DNA from: Streptomyces sp. STR69
Lineage (GTDB): Bacteria; Actinomycetota; Actinomycetes; Streptomycetales; Streptomycetaceae
Direction of reading: 5' to 3'
DNA: 64,000 nt
Assembly (NCBI RefSeq): GCF_024519455.1
Contig: NZ_JALJRY010000011.1
Coordinates: 124,001-188,000 of the forward strand
Shown: positions 25,769-34,099 of the stretch, one piece after another
Position numbering within the stretch: position 1 is the first letter of the stretch
Layout of the letters: the number at the start of each line of letters is the position of its first letter
The notes under the pieces: model-generated
Told to the model about the DNA's origin: nothing
Seen by the model: the letters and a program-made list of their open reading frames with translations, nothing else
Databases searched by the model: none
Translations under genes and position numbers: made by a program

Positions 25769-28700
25769 GTGCCGCTACGCCTCCCCACCCTCGCCCGGAA
25801 GGCCTGGTTGTTCTCGGAGGCCTTGATCTTCGGCTTGACCTGGACGTCTACGAGGTCCTTCAGCCGGTCGTCGTTGAAGTGGACGTGGACCTCGGTGCCC
25901 TGCTGGTTCTCCAGCGCGGTCGCGAACCGTTCCCACAGGGCGTCCTGCTGGCGGGCAGCACTGCTGCTGGTCGCTGCGGTCGGCACGTAGCGGCGGCGTA
26001 CGGAGATGCCGGTCGCGGTGTCGGCCAGGCGTTGCGCGGAGGCGCCGACGAGGTGGCCGTGCATGTCCATGCCGTGGACCATGCCGAGGACGACCTGCTT
26101 GCCGACCTCGTCACGGAACACCACGGACGGCGACTTGATCTTCAGAGCCTTCTTGATCGACTTGACCAGGTCGGTGGCCAGCTTGTCGATCTGCTTCTGG
26201 AGATCCTTCTCCGTGGCCTTCAGACCTGCGAGGAAGCCCTCTCCGGCGTGCTTGCCGGTATCGAACATGAGATCGGCCATGTCCTTGCCGAAACTCGTCG
26301 CCAGCTTCCCGCCGGACGCCACCAGGCTGTTCAGCTTGGAGATGTCGCCGGTCGTGACGTTCTTCGCCCCGAGGACGGCAGCAAGCTGACTGCCCGGACC
26401 GGCATCGCTGAGCTGCTGGAGAAGGGCCTTCGACGCGCCGCGCGCCTTGAGGGATTTCGTCAGGGCCACGAAGCCCGACGCGGTCTTCTGCTGGCTGCCC
26501 ATCTGGGAAAGGAGCGAACCGATGTCGGTCGCACCGGTGCCGCTGATCGACAGGAAGTCCGTGATGTTGGAGGCCTGGTCGGCGGCGTACGAGTTGGCCG
26601 CGGAGATCTGTGCCTGGACGGCAGCGCGCTTGTCGGCCAGCGACTGGAGCGTGCTGCCCTTCTTCTGGATGGAGGCGGCCGTCTTGTCGTAGCCGGCGTT
26701 CAGGAGCTTCGTCGCGAGGCTCTTCACGGCCGACGCGATCGCCGCCGAGGTACCCGTCTCTAGGGTCTTCAGCAGGCCGGTGGCGATCGTGTTCGAGATC
26801 GAAGTCTTCGCGGAACGCCGGGCGTTGGCGAGCGAGATGTTCGCCGCCTTGAGCTCCGCCTCCGCGGCCTTGAGCCGCTTCTCGGCCGCCGCGACGCCCT
26901 TGTGACGGCGCTTGGCACGCGCCACCGCGTCCTTGTCGTCCTCGACCTTCTCCTTGGCGCGGCGTGCGCGGTCGGCCGCGTTGCTGATGGTGCCGGACGC
27001 GTAGCCGGGGATCTTGATGCCGTGCGTCTTCGCGAACGCCAGCGAGTCCTTGTGCGACAGCACGTCCTCGCCGCCGCCGAAGTTCACCAGCTCCGCGCCC
27101 TTTTCGCCCACCCAGGCGAGGCCCTTGGCCGCGCCGCGCGTGCCCTCCGCGTACCAGTGCGGAGACCGCGACAGCCACTTGGAGTAGGCGTTCAGCGGGT
27201 TGCCGTACACCGACTTGATGTACGAGAGGCCCCACTTGATCTGGGTGGCAGCGTTCGTCTTCCAGTCCGAGCCGGCCGACCCCATCTTGCTGGCCGGCAG
27301 CGACTGAGGGATGCCGTACGCGCCACTGGACTTGTTGAGGGCGCGCTCGTTCCAGCCGCTCTCACCGTTCCACAGGCTCTTCAGCGCGGCCCACTGGGCG
27401 CCGGTCCAGCCCCGTGCCGCCGCCAGGGTCGCGCCGATCTTCTGGTTCGCCGAGGACCCGCCTCCGCTGCCGCCCAGACCGAGCAGGCCGAGGACATCGC
27501 CGCCCAGGCCTCCGAGCGCCTTGAGGGCCTTCCCGGGCAGCGCGGCGACGCTGACGAGGCCCTTCTTGACGATCGACCCGAGCGCCTTCGGCAGGGAGCC
27601 GAAGACCTTCTTCGCGATGGCCGACCCGCTGGTCTTGGCCATGCCCTTGATGAGGCCGGCGACGAGGTGGCCGCCGATGCTCATGAAAACCCGGCTGGGC
27701 GACCGGATGCCGAAGAAGTGCTTCACGGCGTTGACGACCGGATCGATGATCGTGTTCTTGATCCAGGAGCCGATGCCCTTCATCGTGCCGACGATCCCGG
27801 ACTTGAAGCCGGAGATCAGCGCGGAGCCCTTGGACAGCAGCCACGACCCGGCCTTCGAGAACCCGGACCTGACCGGGCCGACGACGTGCGAGCCCATCCA
27901 CGTCGCGATGCCCCTGGCGGCGCCCACGACACCCGACTTGAAGCCCGACACCAGCGCACTGCCCTTGGACAGCAGCCACGTGTTGGCTTTGAACATGCCG
28001 CTGGCGACGGGTACCAGGATGCGGTTGAAGATCCAGCCGCCGATCGCCTTGGCTCCGCTGCTCACCCCGCTCTTGAAGCCGCCCACGAGGGCGCTGCCCT
28101 TGGACAGCAGCCACGACCCGGCCTTCGAGAAGGCGTTGACGACCGGATCGATGACCCATTTCTTGCCGAAGGACCCGACGGCCCGACCGCCACGGGCGAC
28201 ACCGCTGCCGAATCCTTTCGCCAGGTCGGCACCCTTGTCGAGGAGCCAGCCGCCGGCCTTCGCGAAGGGCCGAACGATGATCTTCGTGAGATCGATGACC
28301 TTCTTCGTCAGCCACGCCGAAGCCGATTCGATGCCGGATCCGACGGCCCGCGGGATGAGTCCGGCGGTCGTACGCAGCCGACGCGCCGGGCCCATGATGA
28401 AGCGCTCCACGAGATCGCGGGCGATGCCCTCGGCGGCCGGCAGCGCCTCCCGGAAGCCCTTGGCGATGCCGCGCCCGATCGGCCCGAAGACCTTCCCGAG
28501 GCCCTTCTCGATCCAGCCGCCGGCCTTCCCCAGGCCCTTGAGCAGCGGCTCGAAGACCTTCAGGAAGGGGATGTGCTCGAAGACCTTCGCGAGGCCGCCC
28601 GCGAGCCGTCCGATCGGGATGATCGAGACGACCGCGATGATCGTGTCCAGCCAGTGCTTCTTCCAGAAGTCGAGGCTGAACAAGGGGTCGAACAGGCTGG

Positions 28701-30339
28701 TGATGAAGCCGATCGCGAGGGGGATCGCGGAGGCGCCGAAGCTCTTTCCGATCTCGACGAAGTCGAGGTCCGCGAAGATCTTGGCGATCTTCTTGGTGAA
28801 GTCCGCCGTGTGCTTCCCGACCCACCCGATGGCGTCTGCGAGGCCCTTCCCCAGGCGGTCCCCGAGCTTGTCCCACTTGATGCCGTCGATGCCGCCCTGG
28901 ATGGCCGAGTGGATCTGGCTTCCCAGCTGCGCAGCCTCCGACTTCTTCGGCGCACCGGGCAGCAGGCCCTTCGGCACCGCCGGCGCCTTCAGCATCGGCG
29001 ACGGCAGCACTGTGCCGCCCCTCGCGGGCAGCAGGCTCGCCGATGCCGGCAGTGGCTTCAGTACCGGAGCGGGCAGCACCGCCGTCTTCTGTGCCTTCTT
29101 CGAACCTCCGTCCAGGCCCGTGAAGAAGTCGCTGACCATCCCCTTGACGGTCGAGAGCCCCGAACTGATCTTGTCGACGGGGACGATGTCCCCCATGACC
29201 TGGCCGAAGTGCTGCGCCGCGGGCATGGCGTCGGCGGCCAGGAAATGCACGAAGTCCGTGACGTACGGGAGCACCTTGGTGCCCACCCGGACGCCCATGA
29301 CCTCCAGGTTCGAGGTGAGCAGGTGCCATTGGGCCTCGGCGGTCTTCCGCTGCAGCTTGACCGCGTCGTCGAAGCGGCCCGTCGACTTGTTGATCTGCTC
29401 TTGCTTTTTCTCCAGGACGTCGAGGTTGTTGAGCATCAGGAGGATACCGGAGCTGGACCGGCCGCCGCCGAACGCCCGGGAGAGGATCTGCGACTGCTGA
29501 GAGGCGGACATGCCGCTCTTGTCGAGGTGGTCCTTCAGCAGCGTCAGTGCGCCGATGAGGCCGTCCTTGCCGCGCATCGCGTCCGCGAGCTGGAGGCCGG
29601 TCAGCCCGATCTTTCCGAGCTGCTTCTCGGCGGCCTTGGACGGGGCGCCGAGGAGGCTGAACGACATCCGCAGGCGGGTCGCGGCGCTGGCGCTGTCGAT
29701 GCCCTCATCGGTCATCAGCGCCAGCGCGGCACCGACCTGCTTCATCGTCAGGCCGAAGGTCTTCGCGCTGGGGAGGATCCCGGTGCCGATGGCCGCGTTG
29801 AACTGATCCATCGACATGTTGCCGGCGCCGATGATGGCGTTCACCGTGCTCACGGCCTCGTGGAACGAGGTGGCGCCCTTGATCCCGGTGCGCCAGGCAC
29901 CGGCCAAGGCGTTGGTCGTCTCTTCGAGATTCGCATGACCGACCGCTGCGAGGTCGGCGGCCTCCTTCTCCGCCTTCATCGCCTGGACGTTGTCCATGCC
30001 CACCGACTTGAGGTGGTACAAGGACGCGGCGAGCTGGTCCGGGCCCTGCTGCGTCGTCGTGCCCAGCTTCAGGACCTGGTCAGAGAGGTCCTTGACGTCC
30101 TTCTGGGTGCCGCCCGCCTGGGTCGAGATGCGGGTCATCTCCGACTGGAAGCGGCTCGCGTCCTTGATCGAAACGGCGAGCCCGGCCGCCATCGCGCCGC
30201 CCGCGATGGCGGCGGTCTTGGCGAGCTTGCCGAGGATCTTGTCCGTACCGCCGGCGGCCCGGCCAACTGTGTTGAAGGTGCGGGAGGCCGCATCGCGGGC
30301 AATGAGGGTGTAGATGATGCCCGTGGACGACATCCCCAT
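25765..30339 (-). CDS. Tape measure protein with a lytic transglycosylase-like domain
   Basis: About 1,524 residues. The N-terminus has the TP901-type tape measure pattern (FNTVGRAAGG, SRFQSEMTRISTQAGG, DQLAASLYHLKSVGM). A central series of glycine/tryptophan repeats (KAGSWLLSKGSALVSGFKSG and near-copies, positions 27,780-28,130) gives regular 60-70 residue modules. Near residues 975-1080 a lysozyme-like segment (GESGWNE, SGAYGIPQSL) could open peptidoglycan during DNA entry. Protein length predicts a tail of roughly 230 nm at 1.5 angstrom per residue. ATG at 30339 or 30333 follows GAGGGGAGG. Confidence 0.93.
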   Translation of the reverse strand: MGMSSTGIIYTLIARDAASRTFNTVGRAAGGTDKILGKLAKTAAIAGGAMAAGLAVSIKDASRFQSEMTRISTQAGGTQKDVKDLSDQVLKLGTTTQQGPDQLAASLYHLKSVGMDNVQAMKAEKEAADLAAVGHANLEETTNALAGAWRTGIKGATSFHEAVSTVNAIIGAGNMSMDQFNAAIGTGILPSAKTFGLTMKQVGAALALMTDEGIDSASAATRLRMSFSLLGAPSKAAEKQLGKIGLTGLQLADAMRGKDGLIGALTLLKDHLDKSGMSASQQSQILSRAFGGGRSSSGILLMLNNLDVLEKKQEQINKSTGRFDDAVKLQRKTAEAQWHLLTSNLEVMGVRVGTKVLPYVTDFVHFLAADAMPAAQHFGQVMGDIVPVDKISSGLSTVKGMVSDFFTGLDGGSKKAQKTAVLPAPVLKPLPASASLLPARGGTVLPSPMLKAPAVPKGLLPGAPKKSEAAQLGSQIHSAIQGGIDGIKWDKLGDRLGKGLADAIGWVGKHTADFTKKIAKIFADLDFVEIGKSFGASAIPLAIGFITSLFDPLFSLDFWKKHWLDTIIAVVSIIPIGRLAGGLAKVFEHIPFLKVFEPLLKGLGKAGGWIEKGLGKVFGPIGRGIAKGFREALPAAEGIARDLVERFIMGPARRLRTTAGLIPRAVGSGIESASAWLTKKVIDLTKIIVRPFAKAGGWLLDKGADLAKGFGSGVARGGRAVGSFGKKWVIDPVVNAFSKAGSWLLSKGSALVGGFKSGVSSGAKAIGGWIFNRILVPVASGMFKANTWLLSKGSALVSGFKSGVVGAARGIATWMGSHVVGPVRSGFSKAGSWLLSKGSALISGFKSGIVGTMKGIGSWIKNTIIDPVVNAVKHFFGIRSPSRVFMSIGGHLVAGLIKGMAKTSGSAIAKKVFGSLPKALGSIVKKGLVSVAALPGKALKALGGLGGDVLGLLGLGGSGGGSSANQKIGATLAAARGWTGAQWAALKSLWNGESGWNERALNKSSGAYGIPQSLPASKMGSAGSDWKTNAATQIKWGLSYIKSVYGNPLNAYSKWLSRSPHWYAEGTRGAAKGLAWVGEKGAELVNFGGGEDVLSHKDSLAFAKTHGIKIPGYASGTISNAADRARRAKEKVEDDKDAVARAKRRHKGVAAAEKRLKAAEAELKAANISLANARRSAKTSISNTIATGLLKTLETGTSAAIASAVKSLATKLLNAGYDKTAASIQKKGSTLQSLADKRAAVQAQISAANSYAADQASNITDFLSISGTGATDIGSLLSQMGSQQKTASGFVALTKSLKARGASKALLQQLSDAGPGSQLAAVLGAKNVTTGDISKLNSLVASGGKLATSFGKDMADLMFDTGKHAGEGFLAGLKATEKDLQKQIDKLATDLVKSIKKALKIKSPSVVFRDEVGKQVVLGMVHGMDMHGHLVGASAQRLADTATGISVRRRYVPTAATSSSAARQQDALWERFATALENQQGTEVHVHFNDDRLKDLVDVQVKPKIKASENNQAFRARVGRRSGT

Positions 30340-30371
30340 GACGCCTCCCCTCAACTGCTGGGTGGGTCACG

Positions 30372-30925
30372 TCAGTTGCGTCCGGACTCGGCGGCTTCCC
30401 TGTCTGCTGCCTCGCGGTCTTCAGCCTCGATGCGGTAGAAGATCTCCCACTCGGTCAGCTCGTGGGCGCTGATCCGTCGGAGGAGCTCGGCTCGGGTGCA
30501 GCCGAGGGCTCGGGCGAGGATGAACTGGAATCGCCGTCCGCTGCCGGCGTCTCGGAGTTTCCCTCCATCGCCTCCTGCTCCTCGTTGCTGAGGCCGGACA
30601 GGCGCGCGGCAACGTCGTACAGCCGGTCGAGGACCTTGCCGTTCTTCCTGCCGAGATCGCCGGCGTCCTGGTCGGTGAACAGGCGCGCGCCGTGCTCGTC
30701 GACGAGGCACTTCACCAGCAGGCTGGCGCGCGCGTTGTCCTGGACGAAGATCAGCTCCTGCTGGGGCGTTCCGGCGTGGCGGAACTGGCGGCGGCTCGCC
30801 TGGTAAGCGTCGAGCTCCTCGCCCGTGAGGCCGCGGATGATGACCTCGTCGCCCCACTCGGGAACAGGGACCTTCTCCAGCTGGACGTCGTCGACGGCGA
30901 GGATGCCGTCCCGGGACAGGGTCAT
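30372..30925 (-). CDS. Tail assembly chaperone, -1 frameshift product (gpGT-like)
   Basis: Ribosomes that slip back one base on GGGAAAC (plus-strand 30557-30563) leave the short-form frame after 123 codons and read a further 61 codons, giving 184 residues. The new C-terminus FILARALGCTRAELLRRISA, then ELTEWEIFYRIE, is the conserved T-type domain of siphovirus chaperones. The zero frame reads GAG-GGA-AAC and the -1 frame GGG-AAA-CTC. The T domain has no start codon of its own that would make sense. Confidence 0.88.
30455..30925 (-). CDS. Tail assembly chaperone, short form (gpG-like)
   Basis: 156 residues. An ordered N-terminal domain (LEKVPVPEWGDEVIIRGLTGEEL) is followed by a low-complexity Ser/Pro/Glu tail made from the codons after the slip site. 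It lies immediately upstream of the tape measure gene, as expected for the chaperone that coats it. Most ribosomes should make this form. Confidence 0.85.
   Translation of the reverse strand: MTLSRDGILAVDDVQLEKVPVPEWGDEVIIRGLTGEELDAYQASRRQFRHAGTPQQELIFVQDNARASLLVKCLVDEHGARLFTDQDAGDLGRKNGKVLDRLYDVAARLSGLSNEEQEAMEGNSETPAADGDSSSSSPEPSAAPEPSSSDGSAPTS
30557..30563 (-). promoter_or_regulatory. -1 ribosomal frameshift slippery heptamer
   Basis: The minus strand reads G-GGA-AAC in the zero frame, matching X-XXY-YYZ and differing only in the last base from the lambda G/T site GGGAAAG. Downstream GC-rich sequence could supply a stimulatory structure. Confidence 0.85.
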
Positions 30926-30932
30926 GGTGCTC

Positions 30933-31406
30933 CTAGCTGATGTCTCTGGTGATGCCGGTCAGGACGCGGCTCACGGCCTGACGGGACAGTGGGCCGGCAA
31001 CGCGGACGGTCTTGTAGAAGTAGGGCTCCCGGCCCTGGTTGACCCAGTTCTCGCGGTTGCCGTAGACGGGGTGGCGCCAGCGCTTGGTGCCCTCGACCAT
31101 CGCGGGCAGCGACTTCATGTGGGCGGGCATCTTGCGGCCGTCGACGCGGAGCGCGACTCCGGCTTCCTTGCCCGCTGTCTTGATCTCCAGGCGGGTCGCC
31201 TTGGACAGCTGGCCGCGCAGGCCGTCGGCGCTGTAGCTGCGGCCGGACGGGATGGCGCGGATCGCCGTCCGGACCTTCGGCACGAGCGGACGGGCTGCGG
31301 ATCGCAGTTCCTTGCGGAACCGCTTCTTGATCTCCGGGCTGTCCATGCGGCGCAGCTCGCGGCTGATGCGCCGCAAGTCGTCACCGTGGCGCAGTTGGAT
31401 CGACAT
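30933..31406 (-). CDS. HK97 gp10-like tail completion protein
   Basis: 157 residues. A basic N-terminal helix (LRRISRELRRMDSPEIKKRFRKELRSAARPLVPKVR), a beta core and RWRHPVYGNRENWVNQGREPYFYKTV near the C-terminus are typical of gp10-like neck/tail completion proteins. GAGGAGG precedes the ATG at 31406. It sits after the tail tube gene, whereas it usually comes before it. Confidence 0.75.
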   Translation of the reverse strand: MSIQLRHGDDLRRISRELRRMDSPEIKKRFRKELRSAARPLVPKVRTAIRAIPSGRSYSADGLRGQLSKATRLEIKTAGKEAGVALRVDGRKMPAHMKSLPAMVEGTKRWRHPVYGNRENWVNQGREPYFYKTVRVAGPLSRQAVSRVLTGITRDIS

Positions 31407-31626
31407 CCCCTGCCTCCTCGCCGAATCGGACGAAGATCCGGTGCGTCGCAGGGCCGCGGCCGTCGGACAGTCGCTGTCCGTCGCTGTCCGTCGCGAGGAA
31501 TGTGACGTACAGGCCGTAGGTCCCGAACTCCAGTCCCCGCACGGAACTCGGCTCCAGGCCAAGGGAATGGCATATGGCCCAGGCGACTGGACGCGGGATC
31601 GACTCGGGAACGTCGGGCACGCTCAC
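31381..31626 (-). CDS. Small phage structural-region protein
   Basis: 81 residues. It overlaps its neighbours at both ends (GTGA with the tail tube gene, 26 bases with the gp10-like gene). The mid-region GTYGLYVTFLATD looks like a beta hairpin. Function unknown. Confidence 0.6.
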   Translation of the reverse strand: MSVPDVPESIPRPVAWAICHSLGLEPSSVRGLEFGTYGLYVTFLATDSDGQRLSDGRGPATHRIFVRFGEEAGDVDPTAPR

Positions 31627-32102
31627 GGGACGGTGATGTTCTCGACCGGGATGCTCGTGACCGAGAACTGGATCATGATCGTGGCCGGGTTCTCGACGTC
31701 CCGGCTCTTCGGCTGGCCCGTGACTTTGACGGGGAAAACGTCGTACTTCAGACCCGCGGTGTCGCCCTCGGGGAAGATTGTGATGAAGCCTGCGGTGTCG
31801 CGCGGAAGCAGCGTGCGCACGTCGGCCGATGTCGACGACATGTACAGCGTCAGGGAGCTGTCGTCCGCGGTGATGCGGCCCGGGATCTTGGACACGAAGC
31901 GCGAGCCGAGGTCCGGGGTGTCCTGCTGGTCGGAGCTCGTCGCGAAGCCGGACACGGCCGAGATCTCCGCCGTCAGGTCGGAGCCGGCGTTCAGCTCGGA
32001 GCGGGTCGGCGCGGCCTTGTTCGCGATGGACGGCACCCAGTAGTAGCGCGTGGTGCCGGGCGGGATGTACCGCGAGGTCGGGGTGATCGGCGTGGCCACC
32101 AT
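31623..32102 (-). CDS. Major tail (tube) protein
   Basis: 159 residues. The opening TRYYWVPSIANKAAPTRSELNAG and mixed beta structure match actinophage tail tube proteins that polymerise around the tape measure. Its position upstream of the chaperone fits. GGAGAACTGAC precedes the ATG. Confidence 0.82.
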   Translation of the reverse strand: MVATPITPTSRYIPPGTTRYYWVPSIANKAAPTRSELNAGSDLTAEISAVSGFATSSDQQDTPDLGSRFVSKIPGRITADDSSLTLYMSSTSADVRTLLPRDTAGFITIFPEGDTAGLKYDVFPVKVTGQPKSRDVENPATIMIQFSVTSIPVENITVP

Positions 32103-32103
32103 G

Positions 32104-32442
32104 TCAGTTCTCCTCCGTCGACTTGGGCTTCGCGCGGGTGCGCGACGGCTTGGTGGGCATATCCGCCGGCTCCGACTGCTCCGGCTCGGTCGCGGCCTGC
32201 TGCTCGGCTGCCTCGGCAGCGGTGGCGTCTTCCGGCTCGGCCGCGGTTCCGGCCTCCTGCCGGGCGGCTTCCTCGGCTGCGGCGGCTTCGGCCTGCGCCT
32301 TCAGCTCGGCCCGGTGCTCCAGTTCCTCGGCGGGCACCATCTGCCAGCCCGCGCCCGTGTAGTGCGGAACGGAGTCCTTGGGGACCTCGATCTCCTGGTC
32401 GGCCGGCAGCGTCGGGTGCCGCATGGCGACGGTTTCGCTCAC
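32104..32442 (-). CDS. Small protein with an acidic alanine/glutamate-rich tail
   Basis: 112 residues. The first 45 residues form a small domain (RHPTLPADQEIEVPKDSVPHYTGAGWQMVP). The remainder is an AEAAAAEEAARQEAG-type acidic repeat region ending in a lysine/arginine-rich tail. Similar short N-terminal domains occur in head-tail regions of actinophages. Role unknown. It is coupled to its neighbour by GTGA. Confidence 0.65.
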   Translation of the reverse strand: MSETVAMRHPTLPADQEIEVPKDSVPHYTGAGWQMVPAEELEHRAELKAQAEAAAAEEAARQEAGTAAEPEDATAAEAAEQQAATEPEQSEPADMPTKPSRTRAKPKSTEEN

Positions 32443-32777
32443 GGGACCCTCACCACCGCGACCGTCACGCCGGAGGTGACGGAGTAGGTGGCCGTGGCCA
32501 GGCCGGTGGTCGGGTCCGCGTACAGGGAGGCGATCAGCGGGATGAGGCCGATGCCGGTATTGGCGCCGACACTGAACGTGCTGTCGGCGATGGCGAGGCG
32601 GCCGTCGATCTGCCCGGGCGTCGCCAGGGTGACCACGCACGCTGCGGCGTTGGTGTTCTTGACGTAGAGGAAGGTCCCGGAACCGCATGGAGCGGTGTCG
32701 CCATTCGTGGCGGCCACCGGGAGGGCTCCGATGTCGAGCCCCACGTTGGGCACGACGTTGGCTGCGAGCGCGGTCAT
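32439..32777 (-). CDS. Phage head-tail region protein
   Basis: 112 residues, beta-rich (GSGTFLYVKNTNAAACVVTLAT). The ATG at 32777 is chosen because AGGAG lies 7 bases before it, while the ATG at 32783 sits almost on top of that site. It may be a decoration or accessory structural protein. The family is not certain. Confidence 0.6.
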   Translation of the reverse strand: MTALAANVVPNVGLDIGALPVAATNGDTAPCGSGTFLYVKNTNAAACVVTLATPGQIDGRLAIADSTFSVGANTGIGLIPLIASLYADPTTGLATATYSVTSGVTVAVVRVP

Positions 32778-32834
32778 CCGCATACTCCTGTTCTGGATTG
32801 ACCCAACGGGCGGAGAAGAGGGGGCCGTCCGCGC

Positions 32835-33296
32835 TTAGCGGGTGTAGGAGTCGCAGTCGACGGTGAACGTGACGGCGGCCTGGGCGCCCTGGTCGGTCTG
32901 GTACTGCGTCAGCGAGTGCGAGCCGACCAGGGCCCGCATCACGGATCCGTTCAGGGTCCGGTTCGCTGCGATCGCGACTGCCGCCGCGCCGAACAGCTCG
33001 TACGCCCGTGCCCTCGCGGCGGGCATGTCGGTACTGCCGCGGGTGACGGCAACCACGCAACGGATGGAGAACTGCTCGCGGTCCGGGCCGAGGCCTTCGG
33101 TGGCGGTGACCGCATCGACGTCGGCTTCGCCGTCGGTGCCGGTGTAACCGACGGACACGACTTCCAGGACGCGCGCCTGGGAGACGGACGGCCCGTCGCG
33201 GACCGTCACGTCCTGGAGGCCGTCGGCCGTCGTGAACGTGGCGACCAGGGCGTCGAGCGCAGCCGGGACCTTCGACTGCCAGACCGGGGCCGTCAT
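32835..33296 (-). CDS. Neck / tail terminator-like protein
   Basis: 153 residues of alternating strand and helix, with SIRCVVAVTRGSTDMPAARARAYELF and a C-terminal AAVTFTVDCDSYTR. Position between the connector and tail tube suggests a tail terminator or head-closure role. Its ATG overlaps the connector stop. Confidence 0.6.
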   Translation of the reverse strand: MTAPVWQSKVPAALDALVATFTTADGLQDVTVRDGPSVSQARVLEVVSVGYTGTDGEADVDAVTATEGLGPDREQFSIRCVVAVTRGSTDMPAARARAYELFGAAAVAIAANRTLNGSVMRALVGSHSLTQYQTDQGAQAAVTFTVDCDSYTR

Positions 33297-34099
33297 GCGA
33301 TCCCCGGGAGCTGGGTGTCGAGCAGCTCCAGGGCACGGTGCGGGATGGCATAGCCGCGGCCCGGCGCGAGAACCTCGCCATCGCCGCCGAGCCGGACGCC
33401 CATGGTGCCGCGCTGTGTCTCCCACAGGTGCTGGAGGATGATGAGCCCGGCCAGCCGGTAGTCCTCCGGGATGATCGTGAGCCCTGCCTCGTAGGTCACG
33501 TCGACGACGTCAGTGAGGGCCGGGCCCGAGACGACCGTGACGTAGCCGGTGTCCGTGTCCGCTTCCAGGGCTGCTGTGTTCCAGGTCGTGAGGCCGTCGG
33601 CCGAGACGACCGAGACCAGGTCCAGCAGGGGAACGTGCCTCATCAGCAGCTGGTCGACCGCTCCGGACAGGTAGAACCGGTCGGTGTACGTGCGGCGGAC
33701 CACCGTACGGCCGAGCGCTCGCTCGACGGCCCGGGTCGCAGCCGCGATGAAGATGCGCAGCTCGTCGTCGTCACCGGTCTCCGTCGGGCCCATGTTCACC
33801 TGCTTGCGGGCGTCGGCGAGGGACACGATGCCTTCGGCGGTTGCGGCCTGGACGTCGAAGACGTCCGCATACGCGGTCGTCGGCCCGGTGGTGACGAGCC
33901 GCCACACGTGCCGGCCGGCCTGGACGGTCACGTAATCGACGCGGACCTGCCCGGTGGTCGTCGGCGTCGGCACGCTGGGGCTGACCGTCGAACCGTCCGG
34001 CAGGATGATCGTGAGCGTCGCGCCGTCCGGGTTTGCGGGGGCGCCCGAGGCGTCGGCGACATCGACGGCTACCTGGTAGACGGCTCCGAGGTCGATCAC
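33293..34099 (-). CDS. Head-tail connector (gp6-like) with an N-terminal Ig-like extension
   Basis: 268 residues. Residues 1-85 look like a beta-sandwich (VDVADASGAPANPDGATLTIILPDG). From SLADARKQVNM onward the sequence has the helical gp6/connector layout (DDDELRIFIAAATRAVERALGR ... LAGLIILQHLWETQRG) that forms the ring under the portal. The stop/start overlap is with the neck gene. Confidence 0.8.
   Translation of the reverse strand: MIDLGAVYQVAVDVADASGAPANPDGATLTIILPDGSTVSPSVPTPTTTGQVRVDYVTVQAGRHVWRLVTTGPTTAYADVFDVQAATAEGIVSLADARKQVNMGPTETGDDDELRIFIAAATRAVERALGRTVVRRTYTDRFYLSGAVDQLLMRHVPLLDLVSVVSADGLTTWNTAALEADTDTGYVTVVSGPALTDVVDVTYEAGLTIIPEDYRLAGLIILQHLWETQRGTMGVRLGGDGEVLAPGRGYAIPHRALELLDTQLPGIA

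Noticed and set aside
26902..30438. 1,178-codon plus-strand open frame opposite the tape measure gene
   Set aside because: A GC-driven mirror frame: its composition is Arg/Ala/Gly/Leu-rich without domains, and the opposite strand encodes a clear tape measure protein.
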